A program made the position numbers and the translations under genes. DNA of 64,000 nt, from contig NZ_CP077769.1 of the NCBI RefSeq assembly GCF_020386615.1, forward strand, positions 4,960,001-5,024,000, given 5' to 3'. The notes below the pieces were generated by a model. The model saw only the letters and a program-made list of their open reading frames with translations. It made no database searches and was not told the DNA's origin. The first letter of the stretch is position 1; every line of letters starts with the position of its first letter. The DNA is from Chitinophaga pendula. GTDB lineage: Bacteria; Bacteroidota; Bacteroidia; Chitinophagales; Chitinophagaceae. Shown here piece after piece: positions 55,662 to 64,000 of the stretch.

Positions 55662-55822
55662 ATTCGAAGTTAGCAGTTATAATAACTTATGAATAGGGGA
55701 AATTAAGACTTCTTTACCATTTACACCCCGTTTTTAGTGCCATCCTGTCGCGCCAAGCCACCCTGTTCAGATGATTTCCCCATTTTTGACGCCTTGAAAA
55801 GACACTATCCCAAAGGGAATAA

Positions 55823-55849
55823 GGCCAAAAGTGCCGGGCACTTTTGACC
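55823..55849 (-). promoter_or_regulatory. Hairpin in the rplL-rpoB intergenic region
   Basis: A stem CAAAAGTGC/GCACTTTTG (55826-55834 with 55838-55846) extended by two outer G-C pairs lies in the 215-base gap. It has no T tract, so it may be a partial attenuator or processing site, as known between rplL and rpoB in other bacteria. Confidence 0.5.
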
Positions 55850-55876
55850 TATAAAAGATGTATACTAAGCAAAGAA

Positions 55877-56251
55877 TTACTGAATTTCAACGTCAGCTCC
55901 AGCTTCAGTCAGCTTAGCCTTCAGATCTTCTGCTTCAGCTTTGCTTACGCCTTCTTTAACAGCTTTAGGAGCACCGTCTACCAGTTCCTTCGCTTCTTTC
56001 AGACCTAAACCAGTCAGATCTTTTACAACCTTAACTACGTTCAGTTTGCTAGCGCCTGCAGATTTCAGGATAACGTTAAAGGCAGTTTTTTCCTCAACTG
56101 CTGCGCCACCACCGTCGCCACCAGCTGCTACTACTACCGCTGCTGCTGCTGGTTCGATGCCGTACTCATTCTTCAGTACGTCAGCCAGTTCTTGTACTTC
56201 CTTAACAGTTAAGCCTACTAATTGTTCAGCTAATGCTTTTACGTCTGCCAT
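55877..56251 (-). CDS. rplL: Ribosomal protein bL12
   Basis: The 124-residue L7/L12 has an N-terminal dimerisation helix, an Ala/Gly-rich hinge (residues about 35-52) and a C-terminal domain with [43 protein letters not shown]. It forms the stalk with L10. Confidence 0.98.
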   Translation of the reverse strand: MADVKALAEQLVGLTVKEVQELADVLKNEYGIEPAAAAVVVAAGGDGGGAAVEEKTAFNVILKSAGASKLNVVKVVKDLTGLGLKEAKELVDGAPKAVKEGVSKAEAEDLKAKLTEAGADVEIQ

Positions 56252-56359
56252 TGTATAATGTTTTAAGATAATGTTTGTAAAGTTGTTAATTATATTGTGA
56301 CTTGGAAGCCATATTCTTGGGCCATCGCTCCCTCTCCGGAAGCTACCAGGCCGGGTAAA

Positions 56360-56896
56360 TTACTCAGCAGGAGCTGCCTCAACAGCTGCACCACCTTCTT
56401 CTTCTTTCTTAGCTTTCTCCAACAACGCAGCAATAACGCGTTTGGCAGGAGATTGCAACAGACCGATAACTTCGCCAATGAGCTCGTTCTTGGTCTTGAT
56501 CTTCGTCAGGTTCACCAGTTGCTCGTCGCCGCTGTAGATCTCGTCAGCCACAAATGCAGCTTTCAGCACAGGTTTCTCCAGTTTCGCATTCTCCTTACGG
56601 AAAGTAGAAATGATCACTGCAGGCTCCTTAGGACTGTCAGAGAACATCAGCGCAGTAACACCATGCAACGCATCGTAGATACCAGCGTATTTCTCGTTAT
56701 CCAGAGACTCCAGTGCCTTGCGGATCAAAGTGTTCTTAGCCACTTTCATCTCCACATTCTTATCGAAACACACCCGGCGCAAATGGTTGATCTGCGCTAC
56801 AGACAATGACTCTGTATTGGTGATATAGAAGTTGTTATATTGTGTGAACTTGCTTTTCAGCAGTTCAATCACTTCATTTTTTTGATCTTTGTTCAT
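56360..56896 (-). CDS. rplJ: Ribosomal protein uL10
   Basis: The 178-residue L10 has the N-terminal RNA-binding domain (MNKDQKNEVIELLKSKFTQYNNFYI; KVAKNTLIRKALE) and a C-terminal helix for L12 dimers, ending in an Ala/Glu tail. Translational autoregulation through the L10 leader is likely; the 81-base leader was not resolved. Confidence 0.97.
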   Translation of the reverse strand: MNKDQKNEVIELLKSKFTQYNNFYITNTESLSVAQINHLRRVCFDKNVEMKVAKNTLIRKALESLDNEKYAGIYDALHGVTALMFSDSPKEPAVIISTFRKENAKLEKPVLKAAFVADEIYSGDEQLVNLTKIKTKNELIGEVIGLLQSPAKRVIAALLEKAKKEEEGGAAVEAAPAE

Positions 56897-56977
56897 AGCT
56901 TTTGCTTTTGGTATTGATGCTGCCTGTAAATCACCCTCTCCATTCGGAACCGATGCCTACACAATGGACCGTATCAA

Positions 56978-57667
56978 TTAGTTTTGAACAGATTTAGTGT
57001 CTACAACGATACCAGGGCTCATAGTGCTCGCCATGGATAAACCTCTCAGGTAAATGCCCTTTGCAGTAGCAGGCTTCAGCTTAATGATCGCATTGATCAG
57101 CTCCTGGGAGTTCTGCTCCAGTTTCTCAGGCGCAAAAGATATACGCCCGATAGAAGCGTGAATAATACCAGCCTTGTCTACTTTAAAGGTGATCTTACCG
57201 CCTTTTACCTCGTTCACAGCAGCTGCTACATCGTTAGTAACAGTACCGGTCTTAGGGTTAGGCATCAGGTTACGGGGACCCAGGATCTTACCGAGCTTAC
57301 CAATCTTAGGCATCACTGCCGGAGTAGCTACGATCACATCCACATCAGTCCAGCCACCTTCGATCTTCTGGATAAACTCATCCAAACCTACAAAGTCAGC
57401 ACCCGCGTTCTTAGCATCGTTCTCTTTCTCAGGCGTACAAAGCACCAGTACGCGCTTTGTCTTACCAGTACCGTGGGGAAGCGTTACAGAACCACGGATA
57501 GCTTGGTCAGCCTTCTTGGGATCTACGCCCAAACGGATATGCAAATCGACAGAACTGTCGAATTTAGTGCAATTGATATCTTTAACAAGCGCAGAAGCTT
57601 CTTTCAGGGTGTACACTTTATTCTTGTCCACCTTTGCTTCAGCCGCTTTTCTGTTCTTAGTTGCCAT
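56978..57667 (-). CDS. rplA: Ribosomal protein uL1
   Basis: The 229-residue L1 has [30 protein letters not shown] and [14 protein letters not shown]. It is an rRNA-binding protein near the exit site and a repressor of the L11 operon in many bacteria. It lies 41 bases after rplK. Confidence 0.97.
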   Translation of the reverse strand: MATKNRKAAEAKVDKNKVYTLKEASALVKDINCTKFDSSVDLHIRLGVDPKKADQAIRGSVTLPHGTGKTKRVLVLCTPEKENDAKNAGADFVGLDEFIQKIEGGWTDVDVIVATPAVMPKIGKLGKILGPRNLMPNPKTGTVTNDVAAAVNEVKGGKITFKVDKAGIIHASIGRISFAPEKLEQNSQELINAIIKLKPATAKGIYLRGLSMASTMSPGIVVDTKSVQN

Positions 57668-57708
57668 TAGTCAGTTTTTTAAAAGTTTACCTGCTTGCAG
57701 GGTGACAA

Positions 57709-58152
57709 TTAGTTTTCCCAGGGAGCTTTACCCTCTACAGTGATACCCATGCTGCGAGCTGTACCAGCTACCATTCTCATAGCGCTATCCAGCTTGAAAC
57801 AGTTCAGGTCAGGCATCTTGTCTTTAGCAATTGCCTCCACCTGTTCCCAGGTCACTTTACCTACCTTGTTACGGTTAGGCTCCTTAGAACCACCTTGCAA
57901 TTTGGCTGCTTCCAGCAACTGAACCGGAGCGGGCGGCGTCTTAATTACGAAATCAAAAGACTTGTCAGTGTAAACAGTCAGCAATACAGGCAATACTTTA
58001 CCCACTTTATCCTGGGTACGGGCATTGAACTGCTTGCAAAACTCCATGATGTTCACACCCTTGGAACCCAAAGCGGGACCAATCGGAGGTGCAGGGTTGG
58101 CCTGGCCGCCTTTTACCTGCAATTTCACGTACGTTGCGATCTCTTTTGCCAT
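57709..58152 (-). CDS. rplK: Ribosomal protein uL11
   Basis: The 147-residue L11 has [35 protein letters not shown] and the C-terminal RNA-binding domain. It is the first gene of the rplKAJL-rpoBC operon. A strong own promoter lies 89 bases upstream of the start. Confidence 0.97.
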   Translation of the reverse strand: MAKEIATYVKLQVKGGQANPAPPIGPALGSKGVNIMEFCKQFNARTQDKVGKVLPVLLTVYTDKSFDFVIKTPPAPVQLLEAAKLQGGSKEPNRNKVGKVTWEQVEAIAKDKMPDLNCFKLDSAMRMVAGTARSMGITVEGKAPWEN

Positions 58153-58240
58153 GTTTTTTTATTTAATTTGGTGAAAACGTCCCCGCAAACCGAGGACTCC
58201 CAAACACTAAAAGGTCTGAAATAACCTTTTAAAGGGGATG

Positions 58241-58271
58241 CAAAGGTATATAATAATATTAAGTTCACAAA
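58241..58271 (-). promoter_or_regulatory. Strong predicted promoter of the rplK operon
   Basis: On the minus strand TTTG (58268-58271), exactly 19 bases, then TACCTTTG (58241-58248): a perfect match to the Bacteroidota consensus TTTG-N19-TAnnTTTG. Confidence 0.85.
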
Positions 58272-58441
58272 AAGAAAAACGATTTGGGCATTCTTTTTGC
58301 TGATCTCTCCTATTTTTTCCGTTTTTTTTACAATTCTATAGCAATTCCGCCACCACCACCCAACACAGCCATATCACTCTCCAACACACAACTTTCCCTC
58401 CCCCCGGTTTGTTCTCTATTACACACCAAAAACCTGTAATT

Positions 58442-59026
58442 ATGAAACGTCTGTCCGTAATAACCTGCCTGCTTGCAGGACTTCTCCTCTCCTTCCTCCC
58501 CTCAAAAGCCCAAAACGATCAGCAAAACAACGAAAAAGCCTGGACCGCCTACATGACACCTGGCCCCATTCATAAAATGATCGCCGCCGCCGACGGAGAA
58601 TGGGACTTCGAAATGACAGCCTGGATGCAACCAGGCGCCCCTCCCTCCAAAAGCAAAGGCACCGCCGTCAATAAAATGATCCTCGGCGGCCGCTACCAGG
58701 AAACCCACAACAAAGCCCAGTTCATGAACATGCCCTACGAAGGGATCGGCATGCTGGCCTACGATAATGCTAAAAAAGTATTCCAAAGCACCTACATGGA
58801 CAATATGGGTACCGGTATCATGAACATGGAAGGTACCTGGGACGAAACCTCCAAATCCATCGAATTCAAAGGCATATCCGTAGACCCCTCCACCGGCAAA
58901 GATCTCCGCATGCGCGAAGTCTTCCGCCTCGTCGACAACGACCACCAAACCATGGAAATGTACTGCGATATCAATGGCCAGGAAATGAAAATGATGGAGA
59001 TCCAATTCACCCGGAAGAAAAAATAA
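58442..59026 (+). CDS. DUF1579-like secreted protein
   Basis: The 194-residue protein has a signal peptide (cleaved near LPSKAQ) and the DUF1579 pattern: GEWDFEMTAWMQPG, ILGGRYQETHNKAQFMNMPYEGIGMLAYDNAKKVFQSTYMDNMGTG and NMEGTWDETSKSIEFKG. The function of the family is unknown. It sits in opposite orientation between nusG and rplK, splitting a normally contiguous gene cluster. The start at 58442 gives the signal peptide; the frame is open 11 codons upstream. Confidence 0.85.
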   Translation: MKRLSVITCLLAGLLLSFLPSKAQNDQQNNEKAWTAYMTPGPIHKMIAAADGEWDFEMTAWMQPGAPPSKSKGTAVNKMILGGRYQETHNKAQFMNMPYEGIGMLAYDNAKKVFQSTYMDNMGTGIMNMEGTWDETSKSIEFKGISVDPSTGKDLRMREVFRLVDNDHQTMEMYCDINGQEMKMMEIQFTRKKK

Positions 59027-59060
59027 CACTCCCGCTCCGCACCCACCATCCAAAGCAAAA

Positions 59061-59091
59061 GAACGGCTGCCCACGAAAAGGACAGCCGTTC
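59061..59091. terminator. Bidirectional terminator between nusG and the DUF1579 gene
   Basis: The 12-bp stem with one mismatch (59061-59072 with 59080-59091) lies between two convergent genes. A short T-rich run follows on the plus side and CTTTTG on the minus side. Confidence 0.7.
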
Positions 59092-59114
59092 TCTTAATAT
59101 TATAAAGCTATTGA

Positions 59115-59687
59115 CTAGCTCAATTTCTCTACCTGCATGAAGTTCAGCTCTACCGGAGTAGCACGGCCGAAGATCTTCACCGTCACCTTCAACTTCTTCT
59201 TATCCTCTATCACCTCTTCTATCACCCCGTTAAAGTCGTTGAACGGTCCGTCAATGATCTTGATCGTCTCACCCACGATGAAAGGCTCACTCATCGTCAT
59301 ACCCTGATCACTCAACTCGTCCACCTTACCCAACATCTTATTCACCTCTGCCTTCCGCAAAGCGATCGGTTTATCCTTACCCAGGAAGTGAATAACACCC
59401 GATACGTTACGGATAGACTGGATCACCTCATCGGTCATTTTACCATCTATCGCCTCGATCATCACATAACCAGGATAAAAGTTCTTTTCCCGCATCACCT
59501 TCTTACCCGCTTGCACCTTGTACACCTTCTCTACCGGCAGAAACACCTGGGTGATTACATTTCCCCAATCGGAGCGGCGTACCTCAATATCCAGGTACTC
59601 CTTCACCTTTTTTTCCTTTCCACTTACCACCCGTAGCACATACCATTTCGTTTCCTGGGCAGGCGCAGTGTTATTGGCTGCATCCAT
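59115..59687 (-). CDS. nusG: Transcription termination/antitermination factor NusG
   Basis: The 190-residue protein has the N-terminal NGN domain (KWYVLRVVSGKEKKVKEYL; NFYPGYVMIEA) and a C-terminal KOW domain (VGETIKIIDGPFNDFNGVIEEV). It binds RNA polymerase and Rho or S10. It starts 3 bases after secE. Confidence 0.97.
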   Translation of the reverse strand: MDAANNTAPAQETKWYVLRVVSGKEKKVKEYLDIEVRRSDWGNVITQVFLPVEKVYKVQAGKKVMREKNFYPGYVMIEAIDGKMTDEVIQSIRNVSGVIHFLGKDKPIALRKAEVNKMLGKVDELSDQGMTMSEPFIVGETIKIIDGPFNDFNGVIEEVIEDKKKLKVTVKIFGRATPVELNFMQVEKLS

Positions 59688-59690
59688 ATA

Positions 59691-59879
59691 TTAAAATAAT
59701 TTATAGTATTGTGTTAGTACAGTATTGGAAAGAGCGTCCATGCCCCAAACTAGTAAAGTAATGATGATAGTGGCGATCAGTACTATCATAGTGGAAGACT
59801 GGAGTTCCTTCCAGGTAGGCCAGGACACCTTATGTACCAGTTCATGATAGGATTCCTGGAAGTAAGTTCTGATACTCAT
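59691..59879 (-). CDS. secE: Preprotein translocase subunit SecE
   Basis: The 62-residue single-helix SecE has the conserved ESYHELVHKVSWPTWKELQSSTMIV followed by one transmembrane segment. It stabilises SecY. It lies between tRNA-Trp and nusG as in most bacteria. Confidence 0.95.
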   Translation of the reverse strand: MSIRTYFQESYHELVHKVSWPTWKELQSSTMIVLIATIIITLLVWGMDALSNTVLTQYYKLF

Positions 59880-59989
59880 GAGTAAACAAATTAACTGTGA
59901 ATCAGATGTTATTAAACGGCTAAAAGGTTGAATTGTTTACTGATTTGATGACCATACAACAATTCAACCATTTACCTATATGTTTTATC

Positions 59990-60063
59990 TGGCACGGGCA
60001 ACAGGATTCGAACCCGTATCAACGGTTTTGGAGACCGCTATTCTACCATTGAACTATGCCCGT
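59990..60063 (-). tRNA. tRNA-Trp (anticodon CCA)
   Basis: Cloverleaf on the minus strand: acceptor ACGGGCA/TGCCCGT, anticodon loop CTCCAAA (CCA), T arm GGGTTCGAATCC. The 3' CCA is encoded (59990-59992). It sits between tuf and secE. Confidence 0.95.
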
Positions 60064-60120
60064 AGAATATTTTTCTGACCCTCTCACAGCAGAACCGGTT
60101 GTATTCGCTGCTTTAGAGAA

Positions 60121-60152
60121 CAAAGTACCTGGATAAAACTCCAGGTACTTTG
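60121..60152. terminator. Hairpin between tuf and tRNA-Trp
   Basis: A 13-bp perfect stem (60121-60133 with 60140-60152, loop of 6) 52 bases after the tuf stop. There is no T tract, so it may be an RNA processing or stability element rather than a full terminator. Confidence 0.5.
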
Positions 60153-60203
60153 TAAAGATATTAAACTTACCTCGTAGTTCCCTTCTTTAAAGGGCGAGAT
60201 GGC

Positions 60204-61391
60204 TTATTTCAGGATTTCAGTTACCTGACCAGCACCTACGGTACGGCCACCTTCGCGGATAGCGAATTTCAGACCTTTTTCCATAGCGATCGGAGCGATC
60301 AGTTTAACAGTCAGACCGATGTTATCACCAGGCATAACCATTTCAACACCAGCTGGCAGTTCCACCTCACCAGTTACATCCGTAGTACGGAAGTAGAACT
60401 GAGGACGGTATTTCTGGAAGAATGGCGTGTGACGACCACCTTCATCTTTGCTCAGTACATACACCTCACATTTGAATTCAGTGTGCGGAGTGATAGTACC
60501 TGGCTGACAGATAACCATACCACGACGGATCTGAGTTTTCTCAATACCACGGAGCAGCAAACCAGCGTTGTCACCAGCTTCACCTTCATCCAGCAGTTTT
60601 TTGAACATCTCAACACCAGTACAAGTGGATTTCAGCGGCTCAGGGATCAGACCTACGATCTCAACGTTCTCACCCACTTTGATACGACCACGCTCGATAC
60701 GACCGGTTGCAACAGTACCACGACCTGTGATAGAGAATACGTCCTCTACAGACATCAGGAACGGTTGATCAACTGGACGCGGAGGCAGCGGAATGTAAGA
60801 GTCAACTGCATCCATCAGTTCGTCGATAGCACCAACCCATTTCTCATCACCAGCCAGCGCACCTGTCGCAGAACCTTTGATGATGGGCACATTATCACCG
60901 TCAAAGCCGTTCTTAGACAGCAGATCACGGATTTCGATTTCTACCAGTTCCAGCAGTTCAGGATCGTCTACCAGGTCAACTTTGTTCATGAAAACAACGA
61001 TACGAGGTACACCTACCTGGCGAGCCAGCAGAATGTGTTCTCTTGTTTGTGGCATCGGACCATCTGTAGCAGCAACCACCAGGATAGCACCATCCATCTG
61101 AGCAGCACCGGTAATCATGTTCTTCACATAGTCAGCGTGGCCTGGACAGTCAACGTGTGCATAGTGACGGTTAGCTGTCTGATACTCAACGTGTGCTGTA
61201 TTGATAGTGATACCTCTTTCTTTTTCTTCAGGAGCCGCATCGATCTCATCATAACCTCTCTTCTCAGCCAAGCCCTTGTTTGCCAAAATGGTAGTAATGG
61301 CAGCAGTCAAGGTAGTTTTACCGTGGTCCACGTGACCAATGGTACCAATGTTTACGTGGGGTTTATCCCGCTTAAAGGTTTCTTTTGCCAT
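60204..61391 (-). CDS. tuf: Elongation factor Tu
   Basis: The 395-residue EF-Tu has G1 GHVDHGKT, G3 [12 protein letters not shown]4 NKVD and G5 GSATG. The beta-barrel domains 2 and 3 end in [12 protein letters not shown]. It carries aminoacyl-tRNA to the ribosome. It follows a tRNA cluster and precedes tRNA-Trp, the common thrU-tyrU-glyT-thrT-tuf arrangement. Confidence 0.98.
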   Translation of the reverse strand: MAKETFKRDKPHVNIGTIGHVDHGKTTLTAAITTILANKGLAEKRGYDEIDAAPEEKERGITINTAHVEYQTANRHYAHVDCPGHADYVKNMITGAAQMDGAILVVAATDGPMPQTREHILLARQVGVPRIVVFMNKVDLVDDPELLELVEIEIRDLLSKNGFDGDNVPIIKGSATGALAGDEKWVGAIDELMDAVDSYIPLPPRPVDQPFLMSVEDVFSITGRGTVATGRIERGRIKVGENVEIVGLIPEPLKSTCTGVEMFKKLLDEGEAGDNAGLLLRGIEKTQIRRGMVICQPGTITPHTEFKCEVYVLSKDEGGRHTPFFQKYRPQFYFRTTDVTGEVELPAGVEMVMPGDNIGLTVKLIAPIAMEKGLKFAIREGGRTVGAGQVTEILK

Positions 61392-61460
61392 TTTATTTTC
61401 TTTTTAGATGGTTTGTAAAGATTGTATTGATAGTTGTTTAAAAACCGTTTTACAAACTGG

Positions 61461-61533
61461 AGCAGTTGATGAGAATTGAACCCATGACCTCCCGGCCACA
61501 CACCGGAATGCTCTGCCACTGAGCTACAACGCT
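61461..61533 (-). pseudogene. Degenerate tRNA-Thr-like copy
   Basis: The sequence keeps the D arm (TAGCTCAGTGGCAGAGC), variable region (AGGTC) and T arm with TTCAATTCTCAT of the neighbouring tRNA-Thr(GGT). The outer three acceptor pairs are lost (AGCGTTG against CAACTGC). The anticodon arm folds only as TCCGG/CCGGG with loop TGTGTGG, which lacks the invariant T33. It is probably a decayed duplicate or a tRNA-like RNA element. Confidence 0.6.
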
Positions 61534-61600
61534 TAGTTTAAACTTCGAATCCGAAGCCCGGAGCTGGAATGTCGAAATCCGAAGTCCGAAACTTGAATAG

Positions 61601-61672
<72 letters not shown>

Positions 61673-61774
61673 ATTTCTAAAGACCGCAGCATATAGCACA
61701 AAAGACTATCGCCAAAAATTTACATAACTAAAGTCAATCCAGACAAGACACCAGATTATTTAGCTACGCAATGA

Positions 61775-61846
61775 GCGGGAGACGAGGTTCGAACCCGCGA
61801 CCTACAGCTTGGAAGGCTGTCGCTCTACCAACTGAGCTACTCCCGC
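61775..61846 (-). tRNA. tRNA-Gly (anticodon TCC)
   Basis: Cloverleaf: acceptor GCGGGAG/CTCCCGC, anticodon arm ACAGC-CTTCCAA-GCTGT (TCC), T arm GCGGGTTCGAACCTCG. CCA not encoded. Confidence 0.95.
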
Positions 61847-61938
61847 ATATCAATGAAAACGTATACAAAGAACAATTCCCACTTCTATTCAACAAGTAAG
61901 TTCCGCCTTAAACAAAAGCGGAACTTTACCGTTTGAAG

Positions 61939-62021
61939 TGGGCAGGATAGGATTCGAACCTATGAAGTCGAAAGACAGCGGATTTACAGTCCGCCCCATT
62001 TGGCCACTCTGGAACCTGCCC
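61939..62021 (-). tRNA. tRNA-Tyr (anticodon GTA)
   Basis: Type II tRNA with long variable arm: acceptor GGGCAGG/CCTGCCC, anticodon arm GCGGA-CTGTAAA-TCCGC (GTA), T arm ATAGGTTCGAATCCTAT. CCA not encoded. Confidence 0.95.
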
Positions 62022-62108
62022 ATTTTTAAAACTCTCCATTCCAAAACCCCTTCCGTCTACTCGCCAGCGATCACCGCCAGCTCATTTCACATCGTGGATT
62101 TTTCAAAG

Positions 62109-62182
62109 AGCCAGCAGAGGGATTCGAACCCCCGACCCACTGATTACAAATCAGTAGCTCTGGCCAACTGAGCTATGCTGGC
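62109..62182 (-). tRNA. tRNA-Thr (anticodon TGT)
   Basis: Cloverleaf: acceptor GCCAGCA/TGCTGGC, anticodon arm ACTGA-TTTGTAA-TCAGT (TGT), T arm GGGGGTTCGAATCCCTC. First tRNA of the Thr-Tyr-Gly-Thr-tuf cluster. CCA not encoded. Confidence 0.95.
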
Positions 62183-62225
62183 ATAACATGCTTTTAATCA
62201 GTTGTATGTGTATTAAAAGGAAGCG

Positions 62226-62255
62226 CAAAATTAAACGGTTTAAATTAATTTCAAA
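62226..62255 (-). promoter_or_regulatory. Predicted promoter of the tRNA-tuf cluster
   Basis: On the minus strand TTTG (62252-62255), 18 bases, then TAATTTTG (62226-62233), matching the Bacteroidota promoter and lying 43 bases upstream of the first tRNA. Confidence 0.7.
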
Positions 62256-62413
62256 ATGTTTTTTTAAACGCTTCGATACAACCCTTAAAAGTAATTATCG
62301 ATTAGGCTAAAACGCCCTACAGTAAAGAACTTTACTACCTTCGCCGATCCCTTTTGAATTCGGGATGGCAAAGGTAGCAAAGAGATATTTAATTCCAAAA
62401 TATTTTTGAAAAA

Positions 62414-62713
62414 TTACTGAAATTTTTTCTCCTTCTGCTTCTTGATCTGGGCTACAAGAGAATCAAAAGCTAAGTCGAACGACTCCTCGAAGGATTTAGA
62501 TTCATGCTTTACAAAGAGGTCTTGGCGGGGTACTCGGACTTTTATCTCGGCTATCTTGTCCTTAATTTGATGCGCTATATTATCCAACTTTAAAAAAACA
62601 TCTACGCTTACAATACGATCATAAAAAGTGTTTAATTTCTGGATCTTCTTGTTCACATGGTCGATCAGTTTTGAATCAGCATCAAAATGCACAGTTTGAA
62701 TTTGAACGTTCAT
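62414..62713 (-). CDS. hpf: Ribosome hibernation promoting factor, short form
   Basis: The 99-residue protein starts at 62713 (MNVQIQTVHFDADSKLIDHVNKKI) and matches short HPF/YfiA, with a beta-alpha-beta fold, IKDKIAEIKVRVPRQDLFVKHES and a lysine-rich tail. It binds the 30S subunit and silences ribosomes in stationary phase. The frame is open 17 codons upstream. Confidence 0.9.
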   Translation of the reverse strand: MNVQIQTVHFDADSKLIDHVNKKIQKLNTFYDRIVSVDVFLKLDNIAHQIKDKIAEIKVRVPRQDLFVKHESKSFEESFDLAFDSLVAQIKKQKEKKFQ

Positions 62714-62764
62714 AGCACTTGAAATTTTAATATTTAACAATCTAAACTCTGTTCGGGTAAGCAT

Positions 62765-63182
62765 TGCTACATAGGCACTCTGTTTTAATAGTTAAGTAAA
62801 GAACTTTCATCACTAATTTAAAAAACTTTACGTTCTTTTACGTAACGATTATTTAATGTTTTGTTAAACCATCCATACTCCCCCTCTCCCTCCCAAGAGC
62901 TCGCCCATATTACACAATTTCGACTCCCTCTACCCAATTGTCAAACCTGGAGAAAATAACACCAGATGACCTCCCCTCCTCCTCCACCTCTCCTATATCA
63001 TTCCTATAACATTCGTATAGCATTCGTATAATCATCCTATAAGCAACCCTCATTACTCATCTTTTCACTTTCCTCCATATCCGCTACCAGCACAGCTTTC
63101 AGAAAACACCACTCCCACTGCCAGCAGCACCCCGCCCGCTCAAACTGATGGTATATTACCGAACCGTATGTAAATGGGAAAC
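62765..63182. other. Intergenic region with TATAGGA repeats
   Basis: This 418-base gap between the xerC-like gene and hpf contains the 62975-63041 repeat array and pyrimidine-rich DNA. No gene was seen. Confidence 0.55.
62975..63041 (-). repeat. Five TATAGGA-type units at 11-base spacing, copy 3
   Basis: On the plus strand TCCTATA (62991), TCCTATA (63002), TCGTATA (63013), TCGTATA (63024) and TCCTATA (63035) are exactly 11 bases apart. On the minus strand the tail reads GAGGTGGAGG, matching copy 1. Confidence 0.85.
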
Positions 63183-64000
63183 TTACGCCTTCGGATGCGC
63201 CTTCCGAAACACATCCTTCAGCTGCTCAATAGAATTATGCGTATACACCTGCGTAGCCGCTAGACTCGAATGACCCAACAACTCCTTCACCGCATTCAAA
63301 TCCGCCCCGTTATTCATCAAATGTGTCGCAAACGTATGCCGCAACACATGCGGACTCTTCGCCGCAATCGTCGTCAACTGATGCACACTCAGATAATGCC
63401 GCACCAACTCATACACATACCGCGGCGCCAACGCACGCCCCGTCCGCGGATGCACCAACAATACACCCGTATCCGGCGCCTCCAGCTCCTGCCGCTTCCG
63501 CTGCATATAAGCCGACATCCGCCCATACAACTCCCCACTGATCGGTATCAACCGCTCCTTATTCCCCTTCCCCAATACCTTGATCGTCAGATTACCCGCA
63601 TCAATATGCCGCTCCTGCAACCCGATCAGCTCAGATCGCCGCACCCCCGTATGATACAAAATGTCAAACACCAGGTAATGCGTCATCCCCGCCAGATCAG
63701 CCGTAAAAATCACCGAAGCCTCCTGCCCCTTCCGCAAACTACGGTTCTCCTGCACCGCCTCCATCCCCTTGTCATCAATAAACCCCGGCAACCGACGACT
63801 CAACTTAGGCGCCACAATACGGGTCATCGGCGTCTGACGCACATGACCCTGCTTTACCGCATACCGGAAAAACGATTTTAAAGACGATAACTTCCGGTGA
63901 ATACTCTTCGGACTCACCTCCGCCTGCATCAACGCAGCCAGCCACGAACGCACCATCAAATGCGTAATATCGCCCAGGGATAACTCACCATATGTAGTAA
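63183..64000 (-). CDS. xerC: Tyrosine recombinase XerC-like (partial, 5' end outside window)
   Basis: The frame is open to the right edge (about 271 residues seen), reading TTYGELSLGDITH before the internal MVRSWLAALM. It covers most of the SAM-like core-binding domain and the whole catalytic domain. Catalytic residues are Arg in GVRRSELIGL, Lys in LGKGNKE, HVLRHTFATHLMNNGADL, H in LLGHSSLAAT and Tyr in VYTHNS. XerC resolves chromosome dimers at dif. The position beside hpf and the tuf cluster and the lack of phage genes argue for a housekeeping enzyme. Confidence 0.9.
   Translation of the reverse strand, partial: TTYGELSLGDITHLMVRSWLAALMQAEVSPKSIHRKLSSLKSFFRYAVKQGHVRQTPMTRIVAPKLSRRLPGFIDDKGMEAVQENRSLRKGQEASVIFTADLAGMTHYLVFDILYHTGVRRSELIGLQERHIDAGNLTIKVLGKGNKERLIPISGELYGRMSAYMQRKRQELEAPDTGVLLVHPRTGRALAPRYVYELVRHYLSVHQLTTIAAKSPHVLRHTFATHLMNNGADLNAVKELLGHSSLAATQVYTHNSIEQLKDVFRKAHPKA

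Noticed and set aside
60429..61418. 329-codon frame on the plus strand opposite tuf
   Set aside because: It is a shadow of the strongly biased tuf codons, with no recognisable domain and a full overlap with EF-Tu.
63183..64000. XerC-like recombinase next to a tRNA cluster as a sign of a prophage or integrative element
   Set aside because: No phage genes or attachment repeats are visible, and the xerC-hpf-tRNA-tuf order fits a housekeeping locus.

Overview
The window looks like a chromosomal segment of a Bacteroidota bacterium, most likely Chitinophagaceae (Chitinophaga-like). The evidence is promoters of the Bacteroidota type (TTTG, about 19 bases, TAnnTTTG) and the lack of clear Shine-Dalgarno sites. 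Characteristic families are also present: FecR with a DUF4974-like tail, STN domain, TlpA with a DUF4369-like N-terminus, DUF4254, DUF3817 and Mqo. The genus is inference. Most genes lie on the minus strand.

Region 1 (1-6115): a BlaI/BlaR1-type sensor pair with two palindromic operators over its promoter, a three-gene peroxidase-like/SDR/symporter operon, and two secreted TlpA-type thioredoxins. Region 2 (6194-20814): a histidine-tryptophan superoperon in the order hisG-D-C-B, trpE-G-D-C-F-B-A, hisH-A-F-IE. The trp genes sit inside the his operon. Each half starts with a short leader peptide, one rich in His codons (hisL) and one with three consecutive Trp codons (trpL), followed by an intrinsic terminator with a competing pairing, so both look like classical ribosome-mediated attenuators. 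hisA is fused to an N-terminal GNAT acetyltransferase domain.

Region 3 (20872-29320): a GH3 glycosidase, exonuclease VII, a lone radical SAM/SPASM protein, and an ECF sigma/anti-sigma pair whose third gene is an STN-domain beta-barrel candidate instead of a TonB receptor. Region 4 (29321-46473): an AT-richer patch with a stand-alone HsdR-N nuclease-like gene and lipoproteins. It also holds two tRNA-Gln genes, malate:quinone oxidoreductase, a MacAB-TolC type exporter, a heptosyltransferase/DUF4254 pair, an amino acid permease, a Skp-like lipoprotein and a GDPD protein.

Region 5 (46598-64000): the core gene-expression cluster, reading upstream to downstream on the minus strand: xerC, hpf, tRNA-Thr/Tyr/Gly/Thr, a degenerate tRNA-like copy, tuf, tRNA-Trp, secE, nusG, then an oppositely oriented DUF1579 gene, then rplK-A-J-L-rpoB-C with its own strong promoter. 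A family of intergenic repeats made of TATAGGA units spaced exactly 11 bases apart occurs at three separate sites and is not explained by any gene.
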